Positions 18,622 through 27,564 of a stretch of DNA of 64,000 bases are shown in pieces. The notes beneath the pieces are model-generated. The model made no database searches. It had not been told where the DNA came from and saw only the letters and a list, made by a program, of their open reading frames with translations. The DNA comes from Futiania mangrovi (GTDB taxonomy: Bacteria; Pseudomonadota; Alphaproteobacteria; Futianiales; Futianiaceae). The stretch covers positions 124,001-188,000 of the forward strand of contig NZ_JAMZFT010000004.1 of NCBI RefSeq assembly GCF_024158125.1, in the 5' to 3' direction. A program made the translations under genes and the position numbers. The first letter of the stretch is position 1. The number at the start of each line of letters is the position of its first letter.

Positions 18622-20058
18622 TCATGCCGGTGCGGCGATCTCCGGAATCCGGTCGATCCAGGGTGCGGCACGTTCGATCTGTCCGGCGAGCTGGAACAGG
18701 ATGTCCTCGCCCCCGAAGCGCGCCGCGAACTGTACGCCGACGGGAAGGCCGTCCTGAGTCCAGTGAAGCGGCATCGTCATCGCGGGCTGGCCGGTGGCGT
18801 TGTAGAGCGGCGTGTAACCGCAGAAGTTCCAGACGGTGTCCGGATAGCCCTTCCCGACGGAGTAATCGAACGCGCTGCGCGGCAGCGGCGGCTTCGTCAG
18901 CGTCGGCGACAGGACGATGTCGTATTTTTCGTGGAACTGGGCCATGCGCCGTCCCGCCGCGTGCATCGTCCGCGAGGCAAGGTAGAAGTCGGCGCCGCTC
19001 GCCTCGCGCCCTGCCTCGAGGAACGACCAGATCGCGGGCAGGAAGTCTTCCTCGCTGACCGGCTTGCCCTTCATCCGCGCCTTGACCTGGACGTTGGCGT
19101 ACATGCCGACACCCAGGATGATCGTCGTGGCCCAGCCGATCCCGTCCTTCTGGGCGTCGAGACCGTGGTCGGCCTCCTCGACCGTGTGGCCCAGCGATTC
19201 GCAAAGGCGCGCGGCCTGCTCCGTCGCGGCGATGCATTCCGGATCCACGTCGGTCGGGAACGGGGAGCGCAGGCACAGTGCTATGCGCAAGGGACGCGGA
19301 TCGCGTCCCACGAGGGCGAGATAGCTGTCGGGCGCAGGGGGCGCCCAGTACGGGTCGCCATAGTCGGGCATGCAGCTGGCATCGAGGATCGCCGCGCTGT
19401 CGCGCACGGTGAGCGTGCAGGCGTGCTGCGTGCTCATGCCGATCAGTTCCTCGCCGACATCGGGCGCGTAGGTGACGCGGTTCTTCGAGGTCTTCAGCCC
19501 AAAGAGCCCGCAGCAGGACGCCGGGATCCGGGTCGATCCGGCACCGTCGCTGGCATGGGCCGCGGGAACGATGCGCGAGGCGACGGCGGCCGCGGAGCCG
19601 CCGCTCGACCCTCCCGCGGTGTGGTCCAGCGACCAGGGGTTCATCGTGGCCCCGAACATCGTGTTGTAGGTGTCCGCCGCCAGCCCCATCTCCGGCACGT
19701 TCGTCTTTCCGAACATGACCAGGCCTGCGTCCCTGTAGCGTGAGGTGACGGTGCTGTCGAAATCGGGCACGCCCGCCATGAAGGCATTTCCGGCCGTGCT
19801 GCGCACGCCCTTGTAGGAGGCGCGCAGATCCTTGAGCAGGAAGGGCACGCCAGCCAGCGGACCCGTGCCGACGCCGGCGTCGATCTGCGCGCGCGCCTTG
19901 TCCTCGAACATCGTGATGACGGCGTTGATTTGCGGATTGAGACGTTCGAGACGGCGCAGCGCCACGTCGAGGAGTTCGCCCGGCGTCGTTTCCTTTCTGC
20001 GCACGAGGTCCGCAAGGCCCAGCGCGTCGTGCCGGATGTAGTCTCTCTCCTGGATCAT
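18622..20058 (-). CDS. Amidase-signature hydrolase
   Basis: 478 residues. The catalytic triad of amidase-signature enzymes is visible: K76 (LLKDLR), cis-serine S151 (AGGSSGGS) and nucleophile S175 (DGAGSTRIPA). Hydrolyses an amide bond in the cytoplasm. It is transcribed away from a Liv-type importer across a 231-base promoter region, and the TetR gene follows it. The arrangement suggests that the importer brings in the amide substrate or that both respond to the same compound. Substrate not predictable from sequence. Confidence 0.9.
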   Translation of the reverse strand: MIQERDYIRHDALGLADLVRRKETTPGELLDVALRRLERLNPQINAVITMFEDKARAQIDAGVGTGPLAGVPFLLKDLRASYKGVRSTAGNAFMAGVPDFDSTVTSRYRDAGLVMFGKTNVPEMGLAADTYNTMFGATMNPWSLDHTAGGSSGGSAAAVASRIVPAAHASDGAGSTRIPASCCGLFGLKTSKNRVTYAPDVGEELIGMSTQHACTLTVRDSAAILDASCMPDYGDPYWAPPAPDSYLALVGRDPRPLRIALCLRSPFPTDVDPECIAATEQAARLCESLGHTVEEADHGLDAQKDGIGWATTIILGVGMYANVQVKARMKGKPVSEEDFLPAIWSFLEAGREASGADFYLASRTMHAAGRRMAQFHEKYDIVLSPTLTKPPLPRSAFDYSVGKGYPDTVWNFCGYTPLYNATGQPAMTMPLHWTQDGLPVGVQFAARFGGEDILFQLAGQIERAAPWIDRIPEIAAPA

Positions 20059-20197
20059 CCCCGAAGTCTCCCTGATGTCGTGGCATTCGCCATTGCGGCT
20101 TCCGGCGGCTTCGGTCTGCGCGGCCCGGTGTGCCCTGGCTCCGGGAGCCTGCAGCCCGCGTGCTGCCGCGCGTCAAGAGTGTTGCCAAAAACCGAAA

Positions 20198-20207
20198 CTG
20201 ATGTCAG
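20198..20207. promoter_or_regulatory. Possible operator, CTGA-TG-TCAG
   Basis: A short palindrome with partly matching AA/TT flanks lies in the amidase/importer divergent promoter region, in a locally AT-richer stretch that includes a TATCAT element at 20211-20216. Its position fits binding by the nearby TetR regulator. Short palindromes arise often, so this is weak. Confidence 0.25.
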
Positions 20208-20289
20208 GTTTATCATTAGAGCGGCGCTGACGGCAAGTCGGAACAAGGCGCGCAATTCCCAGAACACGAACAGGGAAGGGGAGTGGGAG

Positions 20290-21477
20290 ATGAAGAGAGT
20301 TCTAGCAGCGGCAATGATCATGCTGGGCAGTGCGACGGCCGCCACGGCGAGCGAGCCCATCAAGATCACGGTCATCCAGGACGCGACGGGGAGCGCGGTG
20401 CTGGAGGCCTATGCCACCCAGGTCTACCGGGGCTTCGACCTCGGCATTCAATGGGCGACCGACGGAACGGGCGAGGTTCTCGGCCGCAAGATCGAGGTGA
20501 TCCGCAAGGACACGACGGTGAAGCCCGACCGCGCCCGCTCGCTTCTGGCCGAAGCCTATGAGGACGGATCCGTCCTCGCCGTCGGCTCCACCTCGTCGGG
20601 TATCACGAAGGCGATGCTTCCGGTCGCTGCCGACTACGAGAAGATCCTTCTCGTCGCGCCGGCCGTTGCCGACTCCATCACCGGCGCGGACTGGAACCGC
20701 TTCATCTTCAAGTCGTCCCGCAACAACTCCTTCGACATGCAGGCCCAGGCCGTGGCGATGAAGCTCGACGAGAACACCTCGATCGGCATCATCGGCGAGG
20801 ATTACGCCTTCGTGCGCGACGGGGCGGCGGCCCTCAAGGAGGCCGTGAAGAAATACGGCGCGAAGGTCGTCGCCGAGGAGTTCGTCGAGGTGAACGCGGC
20901 CGACCTCACCCCGGCGCTCGAGCGTCTGGGGCAAGCCATGCAGCCGCTGCCGGGGCGCAAGCTGCTGTTCGCCTATTTCGGGTTCCTGCCGAACTACATG
21001 GGCAAGATCACCAACTGGGGCCCTGACCGCTACGGGCTTGAGCTGACGTCGATCGTCCTCACGCTGCCGCAGCTCGAGTCCTTCAAGGTCGCCCCCGGCA
21101 TGGAAGGCGGTGCGTTCTATTACTACGAGCTGGAAAACAACCCGGTGAACGACTGGCTGGTCGCCGAACACCAGAAGCAGTTCGGGTCGCCTCCGGATTT
21201 CTTCACGGTCGAGGGCTTCGCCGCCGCGTCGGCCATCGTCACGGGGCTGAAGAAGGCACAGTCGACGGAGACCGAGGATCTGATCGCCGCGATGGAGGGC
21301 ATGGAGTTCGCCTCCCCGCGCGGCACCATGCGGTTCCGTCCGGAAGACCATCAGGCGATGATGCCGATGTATCACGCAAGGCTTGAAAACCGGGACGGCG
21401 TCGCCTGGGCCGTGCCGACCCTGGTGCGCAAGATCGAGCCTGAGGAGTTCGACATTCCGATCCGTAACACGCGCTGA
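20290..21477 (+). CDS. Liv-type ABC importer, periplasmic substrate-binding protein
   Basis: 395 residues. The ATG at 20290 follows AAGGGGAG and starts a signal peptide (MKRVLAAAMIML..., cleavage near ATASEP). The remainder is a type I periplasmic-binding-protein fold as in LivJ/amide-binding proteins (Peripla_BP_6): the GxxxxEVIRKDTTVKPDRA segment and later FTVEGFAAASAIV helix are characteristic. It heads the five-gene import operon. A strong hairpin follows its stop codon. The ligand is unknown; adjacency to an amidase suggests an amide or amino-acid derivative. Confidence 0.9.
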   Translation: MKRVLAAAMIMLGSATAATASEPIKITVIQDATGSAVLEAYATQVYRGFDLGIQWATDGTGEVLGRKIEVIRKDTTVKPDRARSLLAEAYEDGSVLAVGSTSSGITKAMLPVAADYEKILLVAPAVADSITGADWNRFIFKSSRNNSFDMQAQAVAMKLDENTSIGIIGEDYAFVRDGAAALKEAVKKYGAKVVAEEFVEVNAADLTPALERLGQAMQPLPGRKLLFAYFGFLPNYMGKITNWGPDRYGLELTSIVLTLPQLESFKVAPGMEGGAFYYYELENNPVNDWLVAEHQKQFGSPPDFFTVEGFAAASAIVTGLKKAQSTETEDLIAAMEGMEFASPRGTMRFRPEDHQAMMPMYHARLENRDGVAWAVPTLVRKIEPEEFDIPIRNTR

Positions 21478-21486
21478 GCCCTTTGT

Positions 21487-21520
21487 CCGCGGCAGGGAGG
21501 CGACCCTCTCCCTGCCGCGG
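21487..21520 (+). promoter_or_regulatory. 13-bp perfect hairpin after the binding-protein gene
   Basis: Arms 21487-21499 and 21508-21520 are perfectly complementary (CCGCGGCAGGGAG) around an eight-base loop. It begins nine bases after the binding-protein stop codon and has no T-run, so it is more likely an RNA-stabilising or partly attenuating hairpin than a full terminator. This would favour more binding protein than permease. Confidence 0.7.
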
Positions 21521-21597
21521 TCCCTCGCACGCCTGCGCACCGGCCCTGCGGGTCGTCCGTGTGCGCCGTTCTCGTCACGCGACCGGGAAGCTCGTCC

Positions 21598-22398
21598 ATG
21601 CACACCGAGGCTGCTCCAGGCACCGGCCACTCAGTCATCGAGACCGTCGGCCTCTCCGTTCGCTTCGGGGGCCATCTGGCGGTCAGCGACGTGACGTGCG
21701 CCTTCAACGCGGGCACGCTGACCGCCATCGTCGGACCGAACGGGGCTGGAAAGACCACCTATTTCAACCTGATCTCCGGACAGGTGCGCGCGACATCGGG
21801 AACCGTCCACCTGCACCGCGAAGACATCACCCGCATGACCGTGGCGCAGCGGACGAAGCGCGGCATCGGGCGCGCCTTCCAGTTGACCAACCTGTTCCCG
21901 CGGCTGAGTGCGCGGGAGAACATCCGTCTCGCGGTGCAGGCCCGCGCCCGCACGGGAGACGATTTTCTGGCGCTCTGGAGCAGCCACGTCGAACTGATCG
22001 ACAAGGCCGAGCACTTCCTCGAGATCGCGGGCCTCGGCCACCATGCGGCGACACCTGCCTCCGCGCTCAGCCACGGGGACCAGCGAAAACTCGAGGTGGC
22101 GCTTCTCATGGCGATGGAGCCCGACGTCTACATGTTCGACGAGCCCACCGCGGGCATGAGCGTCGACGAGGTGCCGATCATCCTCGATCTCATCCGGCGG
22201 GTGAAGGCGCAAGGGGACAAGACGGTCCTCCTGGTCGAGCACAAGATGGACGTCATCCGCTCGCTCGCCGACCGCATCGTCGTGCTGCACAACGGCTGCG
22301 TGGTCAGCGACGGCGAACCGGCGGAGGTCATGGCCTCGGACGTGGTGCGCGAGGCCTATCTCGGCCGGGCTGCCGCGGCGCGGGAGGGCGTGCGATGA
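21598..22398 (+). CDS. Liv-type ABC importer ATPase (LivG-like)
   Basis: 266 residues. Walker A GPNGAGKTT lies near residue 46, the LivG-typical GIGRAFQLTNLFP follows the Q-loop, the signature is ASALSHGDQRKLEVA (LSHGD), and Walker B is DVYMFDEPTAGM. The C-terminal end AYLG is typical of LivG. The next gene starts within its stop codon (ATGA). Cytoplasmic energising subunit. Confidence 0.92.
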   Translation: MHTEAAPGTGHSVIETVGLSVRFGGHLAVSDVTCAFNAGTLTAIVGPNGAGKTTYFNLISGQVRATSGTVHLHREDITRMTVAQRTKRGIGRAFQLTNLFPRLSARENIRLAVQARARTGDDFLALWSSHVELIDKAEHFLEIAGLGHHAATPASALSHGDQRKLEVALLMAMEPDVYMFDEPTAGMSVDEVPIILDLIRRVKAQGDKTVLLVEHKMDVIRSLADRIVVLHNGCVVSDGEPAEVMASDVVREAYLGRAAAAREGVR

Positions 22399-23114
22399 CC
22401 GGGCCCATCCTCCGCCTCGACAAGGTCCACACGCACATCGGCCAGTACCACATCCTGCAGGGCGTCACCTTCGACGTGCCCGAGGGCGCGTTCACGGTGA
22501 TCGTCGGGCGAAATGGCGCGGGCAAGACGACGACCCTGAGGACGATCCTCGGCCTGTGGAAGGCGAGCGCCGGCTCGATCCGGTTCCGCGACGCGGAGAT
22601 CTCGCGTCTCGACACCTCCGAGATCTCGCGCGCGGGGATCGCCTATGTGCCCGAGAGCATGGGCATCTTCGGCGACCTGACGGTCCGCGAGAACATGCTG
22701 CTGGCGGCGCGCACGGGGCGTTTCGACAAGGACCGCCTCGACTGGGTGCTGGGCCTGTTCCCGCCGCTGCGGAAATTCTGGGGACTGGCGGCCGGCAACC
22801 TGTCGGGCGGCCAGAAGCAGATGCTCTCGATCGCACGCGCGATCATCGAGCCGCGCGAGCTTCTTCTGGTCGACGAGCCCACGAAAGGGATCGCGCCGGC
22901 CATCATCGAGGACATGATCGACGCCTTCCTCGAACTGAAGCGGATGAACACGACCGTCGTTCTGGTCGAGCAGAACTTCGGTTTCGCATCCGCCCTGGGC
23001 GACACGGTGGTCGTCATGGACGACGGCCGTGCCGTGCATCGCGGCGCGATGTCCGATCTCGCTGCCGACCAGGACCTGCAACAGAAATATCTGGGACTTT
23101 CGCTCCATGACTGA
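22395..23114 (+). CDS. Liv-type ABC importer ATPase (LivF-like)
   Basis: 239 residues. Walker A GRNGAGKTTTLR, signature NLSGGQKQMLSIARA and Walker B LLLVDEPTKGIAP are all present; the last residues EISQKYLGLS-like end is typical of LivF. It overlaps the upstream ATPase gene by four bases and the first permease gene by eight bases (23107-23114), so translation is coupled. Confidence 0.92.
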   Translation: MTGPILRLDKVHTHIGQYHILQGVTFDVPEGAFTVIVGRNGAGKTTTLRTILGLWKASAGSIRFRDAEISRLDTSEISRAGIAYVPESMGIFGDLTVRENMLLAARTGRFDKDRLDWVLGLFPPLRKFWGLAAGNLSGGQKQMLSIARAIIEPRELLLVDEPTKGIAPAIIEDMIDAFLELKRMNTTVVLVEQNFGFASALGDTVVVMDDGRAVHRGAMSDLAADQDLQQKYLGLSLHD

Positions 23115-24129
23115 CACGAACCTGCCCGGGACGGAGGGAAGGGCCGGCCTGCTGGCCGGGGTCGACTGGGCGCCCCTGGCGGTCGTCGCGGCGGCTGCCG
23201 TTCTCGCGCTCGCCCTCATCGGCTCGCCCAGCGTCTGGCTGACGCTGACGGTCGCGGGGCTCGCCATGGGCATGATGATCTTCATCGTGGCGTCGGGGCT
23301 GACGCTCGTCTTCGGCCTGATGGACGTGCTCAACTTCGGTCATGGCGCCTTCGTGACGGTCGGGGCCTACCTGGCGTTCACGATCCTCGCGGTCACGACC
23401 GACCTCGTGATGGCGGACAGCCTGGCGCAGAACCTCGCCGCGCTGCTGATGGCGGTTTGCGTGGCGGCCGCGGGCGCGGCGGCCCTGGGCTTCCTGTTCG
23501 AGCGGATCATCGTGCGCCGGGTCTATGGCGACCACCTGAAGCAGATCCTCATCACGATGGGCGGCATGATCATCGTCGAGCAGGTGGTGATGATGATCTG
23601 GGGTCCGCAGGAGCAACTGGTCCAGCTTCCCGAGACATTGCGCGGTGCGGTTCCGCTGGGCGATGCCATCGTCGAGAAATACCGCCTGCTCGTAGTCGTC
23701 TTCGGGGCCGTCCTCTTTGTGTTGATGCACCTGTCGCTGACCCATACGCGCCTCGGTCTGCTGATCCGTGCCGGCGTCGAGGATCCGGAGATGATCCAGG
23801 CGCTCGGCTACCGTATCCGCCGTCTGTTCGTGGGGCTGTTCGTTGCCGGTTCGGCGCTGGCGGGGTTCGGTGGCGTGATGTGGGTGCTCTACCGGGGCAC
23901 GCTCACGGCCGACATCGGCGGCGAACTGATGATCCTCGCCTTCATCGTCGTGATCATGGGGGGGCTGGGCTCGATCAGCGGCTGTTTCATAAGCGCGATC
24001 CTCGTGGCGATGGTTGCGAACTATGTCGCCTATCTCGTGCCGGAGGTCGCCATGACCTCCACCATCGTGCTGCTGGTCGCGGTCATCTCGTGGCGTCCGC
24101 GCGGCCTTTTCCCGCTGACCCGGCGATAG
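23107..24129 (+). CDS. Liv-type ABC importer permease (LivH-like)
   Basis: 340 residues with a short hydrophilic lead and about eight membrane segments. The family motif GLTLVFGLMDVLNFGHGAF lies near residue 80 and the conserved EAA-like ALGYRIRRLFVGLFVAGSALAG near residue 235. Forms the membrane pore with the LivM-like protein next to it. Confidence 0.9.
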   Translation: MTDTNLPGTEGRAGLLAGVDWAPLAVVAAAAVLALALIGSPSVWLTLTVAGLAMGMMIFIVASGLTLVFGLMDVLNFGHGAFVTVGAYLAFTILAVTTDLVMADSLAQNLAALLMAVCVAAAGAAALGFLFERIIVRRVYGDHLKQILITMGGMIIVEQVVMMIWGPQEQLVQLPETLRGAVPLGDAIVEKYRLLVVVFGAVLFVLMHLSLTHTRLGLLIRAGVEDPEMIQALGYRIRRLFVGLFVAGSALAGFGGVMWVLYRGTLTADIGGELMILAFIVVIMGGLGSISGCFISAILVAMVANYVAYLVPEVAMTSTIVLLVAVISWRPRGLFPLTRR

Positions 24130-24139
24130 GAGGAGGCGG

Positions 24140-25231
24140 ATGCTTGACGCGCTGCTTTCGAGGGACTTTCCGCGCAGCCGCCTCGTCACGGCCATGCTGC
24201 TCGTGCTCGTGGCCGCAATGCTGTCGGCGCCGCTGGCGGTGGGCGGGCTGCCGATCATGAACGTGTTCGTGAAGATCGCGATCTACGCGGTGCTGGTGGC
24301 CTCGTTCGACCTGCTGCTCGGTTACACCGGCATGATCTCGTTCGCGCACACCATGTATTACGGGATCGGTGCCTATGGCGTGGCCATCGCGCTGCGCAGC
24401 ATGGGCGCCGGGTGGGATGCGATCGCGCTGGGTTTCGTCGTAGCCGCGGTGCTGTGCCTCGTCGTGGCCGCGGCTGTCGGTCTCTTCAGCATGCGGACCA
24501 GAACGATCTTCTTCGCGATGATCACGTTGGCCGTTGCCAATTCCTTCGCGGTGCTGGTGAACCAGTTCTACACCGTGACCGGAGGCCACGACGGCCTGAT
24601 CTTCCAGATCCCCAAGATGCTGAAGCCGGCGTTCGTGATCCTCCCGCGCAGCGTGCTGGGCGTCCCGGTCAACGGTACGGTCCTGACCTATTATGCGATC
24701 GTCGTGATGTGCGGCCTGCTGTTCGTCCTGATGCTCCGCCTGGTGAATTCCCCGTTCGGCAGGGTGCTCCAGGCGATCCGGGAAAACGAGTTCCGCGCCG
24801 AGGCGCTGGGCTACAATGTGCTTCGCCACCGTGTGGTCATCAGCTGCATCGCCGCGGTGATCGCCTGCATGGCGGGGGCGATGAACGCGATCTGGCTTCG
24901 CTTCGTCGGGCCGGAGGTCACGTTCGACCTCCAGGTGATGCTCGACGTGCTGCTGGTCGTGGTCATCGGGGGCATGGGAACGCTTTATGGCGCCGTGGTC
25001 GGTGCCGGCCTGTTCGTCATGGCCGAGACCTATCTGCAAGGCGCCATCGCCTCGGCCGCGCCCTGGGTGGAGGGCATCCCCGTCCTCTCGGTCGTCGTGC
25101 ATCCCGACCGATGGATCTTCTGGCTGGGTGTCCTCTTTGTGCTGAGCGTCTATTACTTCCCGGAGGGGATCGTCGGGCGCTTGCGCAACAGCGCCGTCAA
25201 TCGGCGAAAGCAGCCCGCGTCGCATCATTGA
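24140..25231 (+). CDS. Liv-type ABC importer permease (LivM-like)
   Basis: 363 residues, start preceded by AGGAGG. Membrane segments throughout; the LivM motif DLLLGYTGMISFAHTMYYG lies near residue 57, and RVLQAIRENEFRAEALGYN near residue 212 is the coupling-loop region that contacts the ATPase. Last gene of the operon. No clear terminator follows. Confidence 0.9.
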   Translation: MLDALLSRDFPRSRLVTAMLLVLVAAMLSAPLAVGGLPIMNVFVKIAIYAVLVASFDLLLGYTGMISFAHTMYYGIGAYGVAIALRSMGAGWDAIALGFVVAAVLCLVVAAAVGLFSMRTRTIFFAMITLAVANSFAVLVNQFYTVTGGHDGLIFQIPKMLKPAFVILPRSVLGVPVNGTVLTYYAIVVMCGLLFVLMLRLVNSPFGRVLQAIRENEFRAEALGYNVLRHRVVISCIAAVIACMAGAMNAIWLRFVGPEVTFDLQVMLDVLLVVVIGGMGTLYGAVVGAGLFVMAETYLQGAIASAAPWVEGIPVLSVVVHPDRWIFWLGVLFVLSVYYFPEGIVGRLRNSAVNRRKQPASHH

Positions 25232-25551
25232 GGTCCGTGCCGGGAGGGTTGCAGTCTGCGTCCGCCCGCCCGGCATGTGTAGCGCGCTGCGGTTCTGCGC
25301 TCCCGTCAGGGCGAAGGCCATCCAAGGCAACGCGGATGCCGCCTGCTGCGACCCATGCGTGCCGGGGGCGGGCGGCCTCGGCGTTGCGCCCGGTGCATCG
25401 TCCTTCCCAACAACTGCGAGAGATGTGATGGTGCCGCCGGAATGGCCGGGCGGCGCCTTGCAAGCGAAGTGAGTGGCACCCCGTGCCAGGGTTCGGGCAT
25501 CGCCTGCGGGCCGGCAGCCTGCACTCGCGGAGCGGGCAATTTGGAGCGTGG
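25232..25551. other. Intergenic region after the first Liv operon
   Basis: About 320 bases. A weak 7-bp repeat (TGCCGGG near 25238, CCCGGCA near 25268) could fold as a loose hairpin but has a long loop and no T-run. I see no gene. The promoter of the TRIC-type channel gene should lie at the right end. Confidence 0.35.
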
Positions 25552-26178
25552 ATGATGTTCGAGACCCTGGCCGCCGCGCTCAACTGGTTCGGGATCGTCG
25601 TCTTTGCGGTGACCGGGGCGCTGGTCGCATCCCGCAAGCAGATGGATATCGTCGGCTTCGTCCTGCTTGGTGTCGTCACAGGGATCGGCGGGGGGACGGT
25701 GCGCGACCTGCTGCTCGGCCGGGCGCCCGTGTTCTGGATCGGGCAGCCGGAGTATCTCGCCGTCTGCGCCGCGGTGGCGGCGGTTGTCTTCTTCACCGCG
25801 CATATCCCGGAATCGCGCTATCGCCTGCTGCTGTGGTTCGATGCGCTGGGGCTTGCGGTCTTCGCGGTCACGGGTGCCGAGACGGCCTTTCTGGCGGGGG
25901 CCGGCGTTGCCGGTGCGATCGCCATGGGAATGATCACGGCGACCTTCGGCGGGATCATCCGCGACATTCTCGGCGGTGAGAGCCCCGTGATCCTCAGCCG
26001 CGAGATCTATGTGACCGCCGCGCTGGTCGCGGCCTGTCTCTACGTGGCGCTGGCGGCGGCAGGCGTGGCGCGTGAGGTGGCGCTGTGCGCGGGGTTCGCC
26101 GCCGGTTTCGGCCTGCGGGGCGCTGCGCTCACCTGGAACTGGACCCTGCCACGCTACAGACCGCGTCCGGGGCGGTAG
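25552..26178 (+). CDS. TRIC/UPF0126-type cation channel
   Basis: 208 residues with seven hydrophobic segments arranged as two similar halves. Each half has the diagnostic glycine-rich motif followed by R-D: GVVTGIGGGTVRDLLLGR (about residues 40-57) and TATFGGIIRDILGGE (about 128-142). Prokaryotic homologues of trimeric intracellular cation channels form homotrimeric monovalent-cation pores. Two adjacent ATG codons are possible starts; GGAG precedes the first. It stands alone ahead of the nitric-oxide genes and shows no functional link to them. Confidence 0.88.
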   Translation: MMFETLAAALNWFGIVVFAVTGALVASRKQMDIVGFVLLGVVTGIGGGTVRDLLLGRAPVFWIGQPEYLAVCAAVAAVVFFTAHIPESRYRLLLWFDALGLAVFAVTGAETAFLAGAGVAGAIAMGMITATFGGIIRDILGGESPVILSREIYVTAALVAACLYVALAAAGVAREVALCAGFAAGFGLRGAALTWNWTLPRYRPRPGR

Positions 26179-26363
26179 GGGGCGGCTGAAAGGCCGCAGC
26201 CGGCACCCATTGCGTTCAGGGCCCAAAAGGCCGAGCCTCCACGAAAGGCGCGCGCCACGAATCGCGCATCCGGGAGGCCCAGTCCGGCGCGCCCGGCGTA
26301 CTGCATGGGCCACCCCAGCCGTTTCGGAAATCGCGAACGGCACCGGGAAAGGACAGGACAGCG

Positions 26364-27560
26364 ATGGCGACCTCGGCCGAACGCATGCGGGCCTGGCAGG
26401 GTCCCGCCCTCCTGAGTTTCGGATTCAGACCCTTCTTCCTCGGTGCGGGGCTTTGGGCCGTGCTCGTCATGCTCGTGTGGCTCCCGATGCTGGGCGGCGA
26501 CATGAGCATGCCGACCGCCTTCGACCCCGTGTCCTGGCATGCGCATGAATTCCTCTTCGGCTATCTCGGTGCGGCGGTGGCCGGCTTCCTTCTGACGGCC
26601 GTACCGAACTGGACAGGGCGGCTGCCGATTGTCGGCTGGCCGCTGGGTGCGCTCTTTGCCGTCTGGATCTGCGGACGTGTTGCCATCGCCACGTCGGAAT
26701 GGTGGCCTTTCTGGCTCGTCGCCCTTGCGGAGCTTGCATTTCCGGTGCTGCTGGCGCTGGCTTTGGCGCGTGAAATCGCGGCCGGGAAGAACTGGCGAAA
26801 CCTGACCGTGCTGGCGGCCCTTGGGGTCCTGACCCTGGGCAATGGCGTCTTTCTGTGGGAGGCCGCACGGGGCGATTACGCGGCGGGCGGGGCCGGCCTG
26901 CGCATCGGCCTTGCAGCGGCCCTGATGATGATCGCGCTGATCGGCGGCCGCATCGTTCCGTCCTTCACGCGCAACTGGCTTGCGCGCCGCGATGCTGGAA
27001 GGCTCCCGTCGCCGGTTGGCGCCTTCGACCGTGCGGTGCTGGCGGCTACGGGCGTGGCGCTCGCGGCCTGGGTGGCGGCGCCGGACGAGGCGGCGACCGG
27101 GATCGCCCTGATCGTTGCAGGCGTGCTGAATGTGGCGCGGCTCGCCCGCTGGTGCGGCCACCGGACGGGAGCGGAGCCCCTGCTGTGGGTTCTGCACGTG
27201 GGCTACGCCTTTCTGCCGCTGGGTGCGCTGGCCGTCGGTGCAGAAGTCTTGTGGCCCGGCCTGTTGGGCATGGCAGCGGCACAGCATCTCTGGATGGCCG
27301 GTGCCATCGGGGTGATGACGCTTGCCGTGATGACGCGGGCGACGCTCGGCCACACGGGCCGGTCGCTGACGGCGGGGCAGGGTACGACCATTCTGTTTGT
27401 GCTGATCGTCGCGGCGACGCTGCTGCGGATTGCGGCAGGTGCCGCGCCCGACCATGCTTCGCTGTTGCACATGCTGGCCGGCCTGGCGTGGCTTGGAGCG
27501 TTCGGCGGCTTCGTGCTGCTCTACGGGCCGTTGCTGCTGCGCCCGCGGGGTGGGCGCTGA
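26364..27560 (+). CDS. nnrS: NnrS-family haem/copper membrane protein
   Basis: 398 residues with about twelve membrane helices. The N-terminal signature LSFGFRPFFLGAGLWA and the later SWHAHEFLFGYLGAAVAGFL and RIVPSFTRNWL are typical of NnrS. NnrS is linked to relief of nitric oxide stress in denitrifiers and in Vibrio cholerae. The start at 26364 follows GGACAGGAC. It is followed four bases later by nnrU, then by an nsrR-like gene and the nos operon, a coherent NO/N2O group. Confidence 0.9.
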   Translation: MATSAERMRAWQGPALLSFGFRPFFLGAGLWAVLVMLVWLPMLGGDMSMPTAFDPVSWHAHEFLFGYLGAAVAGFLLTAVPNWTGRLPIVGWPLGALFAVWICGRVAIATSEWWPFWLVALAELAFPVLLALALAREIAAGKNWRNLTVLAALGVLTLGNGVFLWEAARGDYAAGGAGLRIGLAAALMMIALIGGRIVPSFTRNWLARRDAGRLPSPVGAFDRAVLAATGVALAAWVAAPDEAATGIALIVAGVLNVARLARWCGHRTGAEPLLWVLHVGYAFLPLGALAVGAEVLWPGLLGMAAAQHLWMAGAIGVMTLAVMTRATLGHTGRSLTAGQGTTILFVLIVAATLLRIAAGAAPDHASLLHMLAGLAWLGAFGGFVLLYGPLLLRPRGGR

Positions 27561-27564
27561 CACC

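Noticed and set aside
25238-25274. Loose hairpin after the first LivM-like gene
   Set aside because: Only seven paired bases, long loop and no T-run; not convincing as a terminator.
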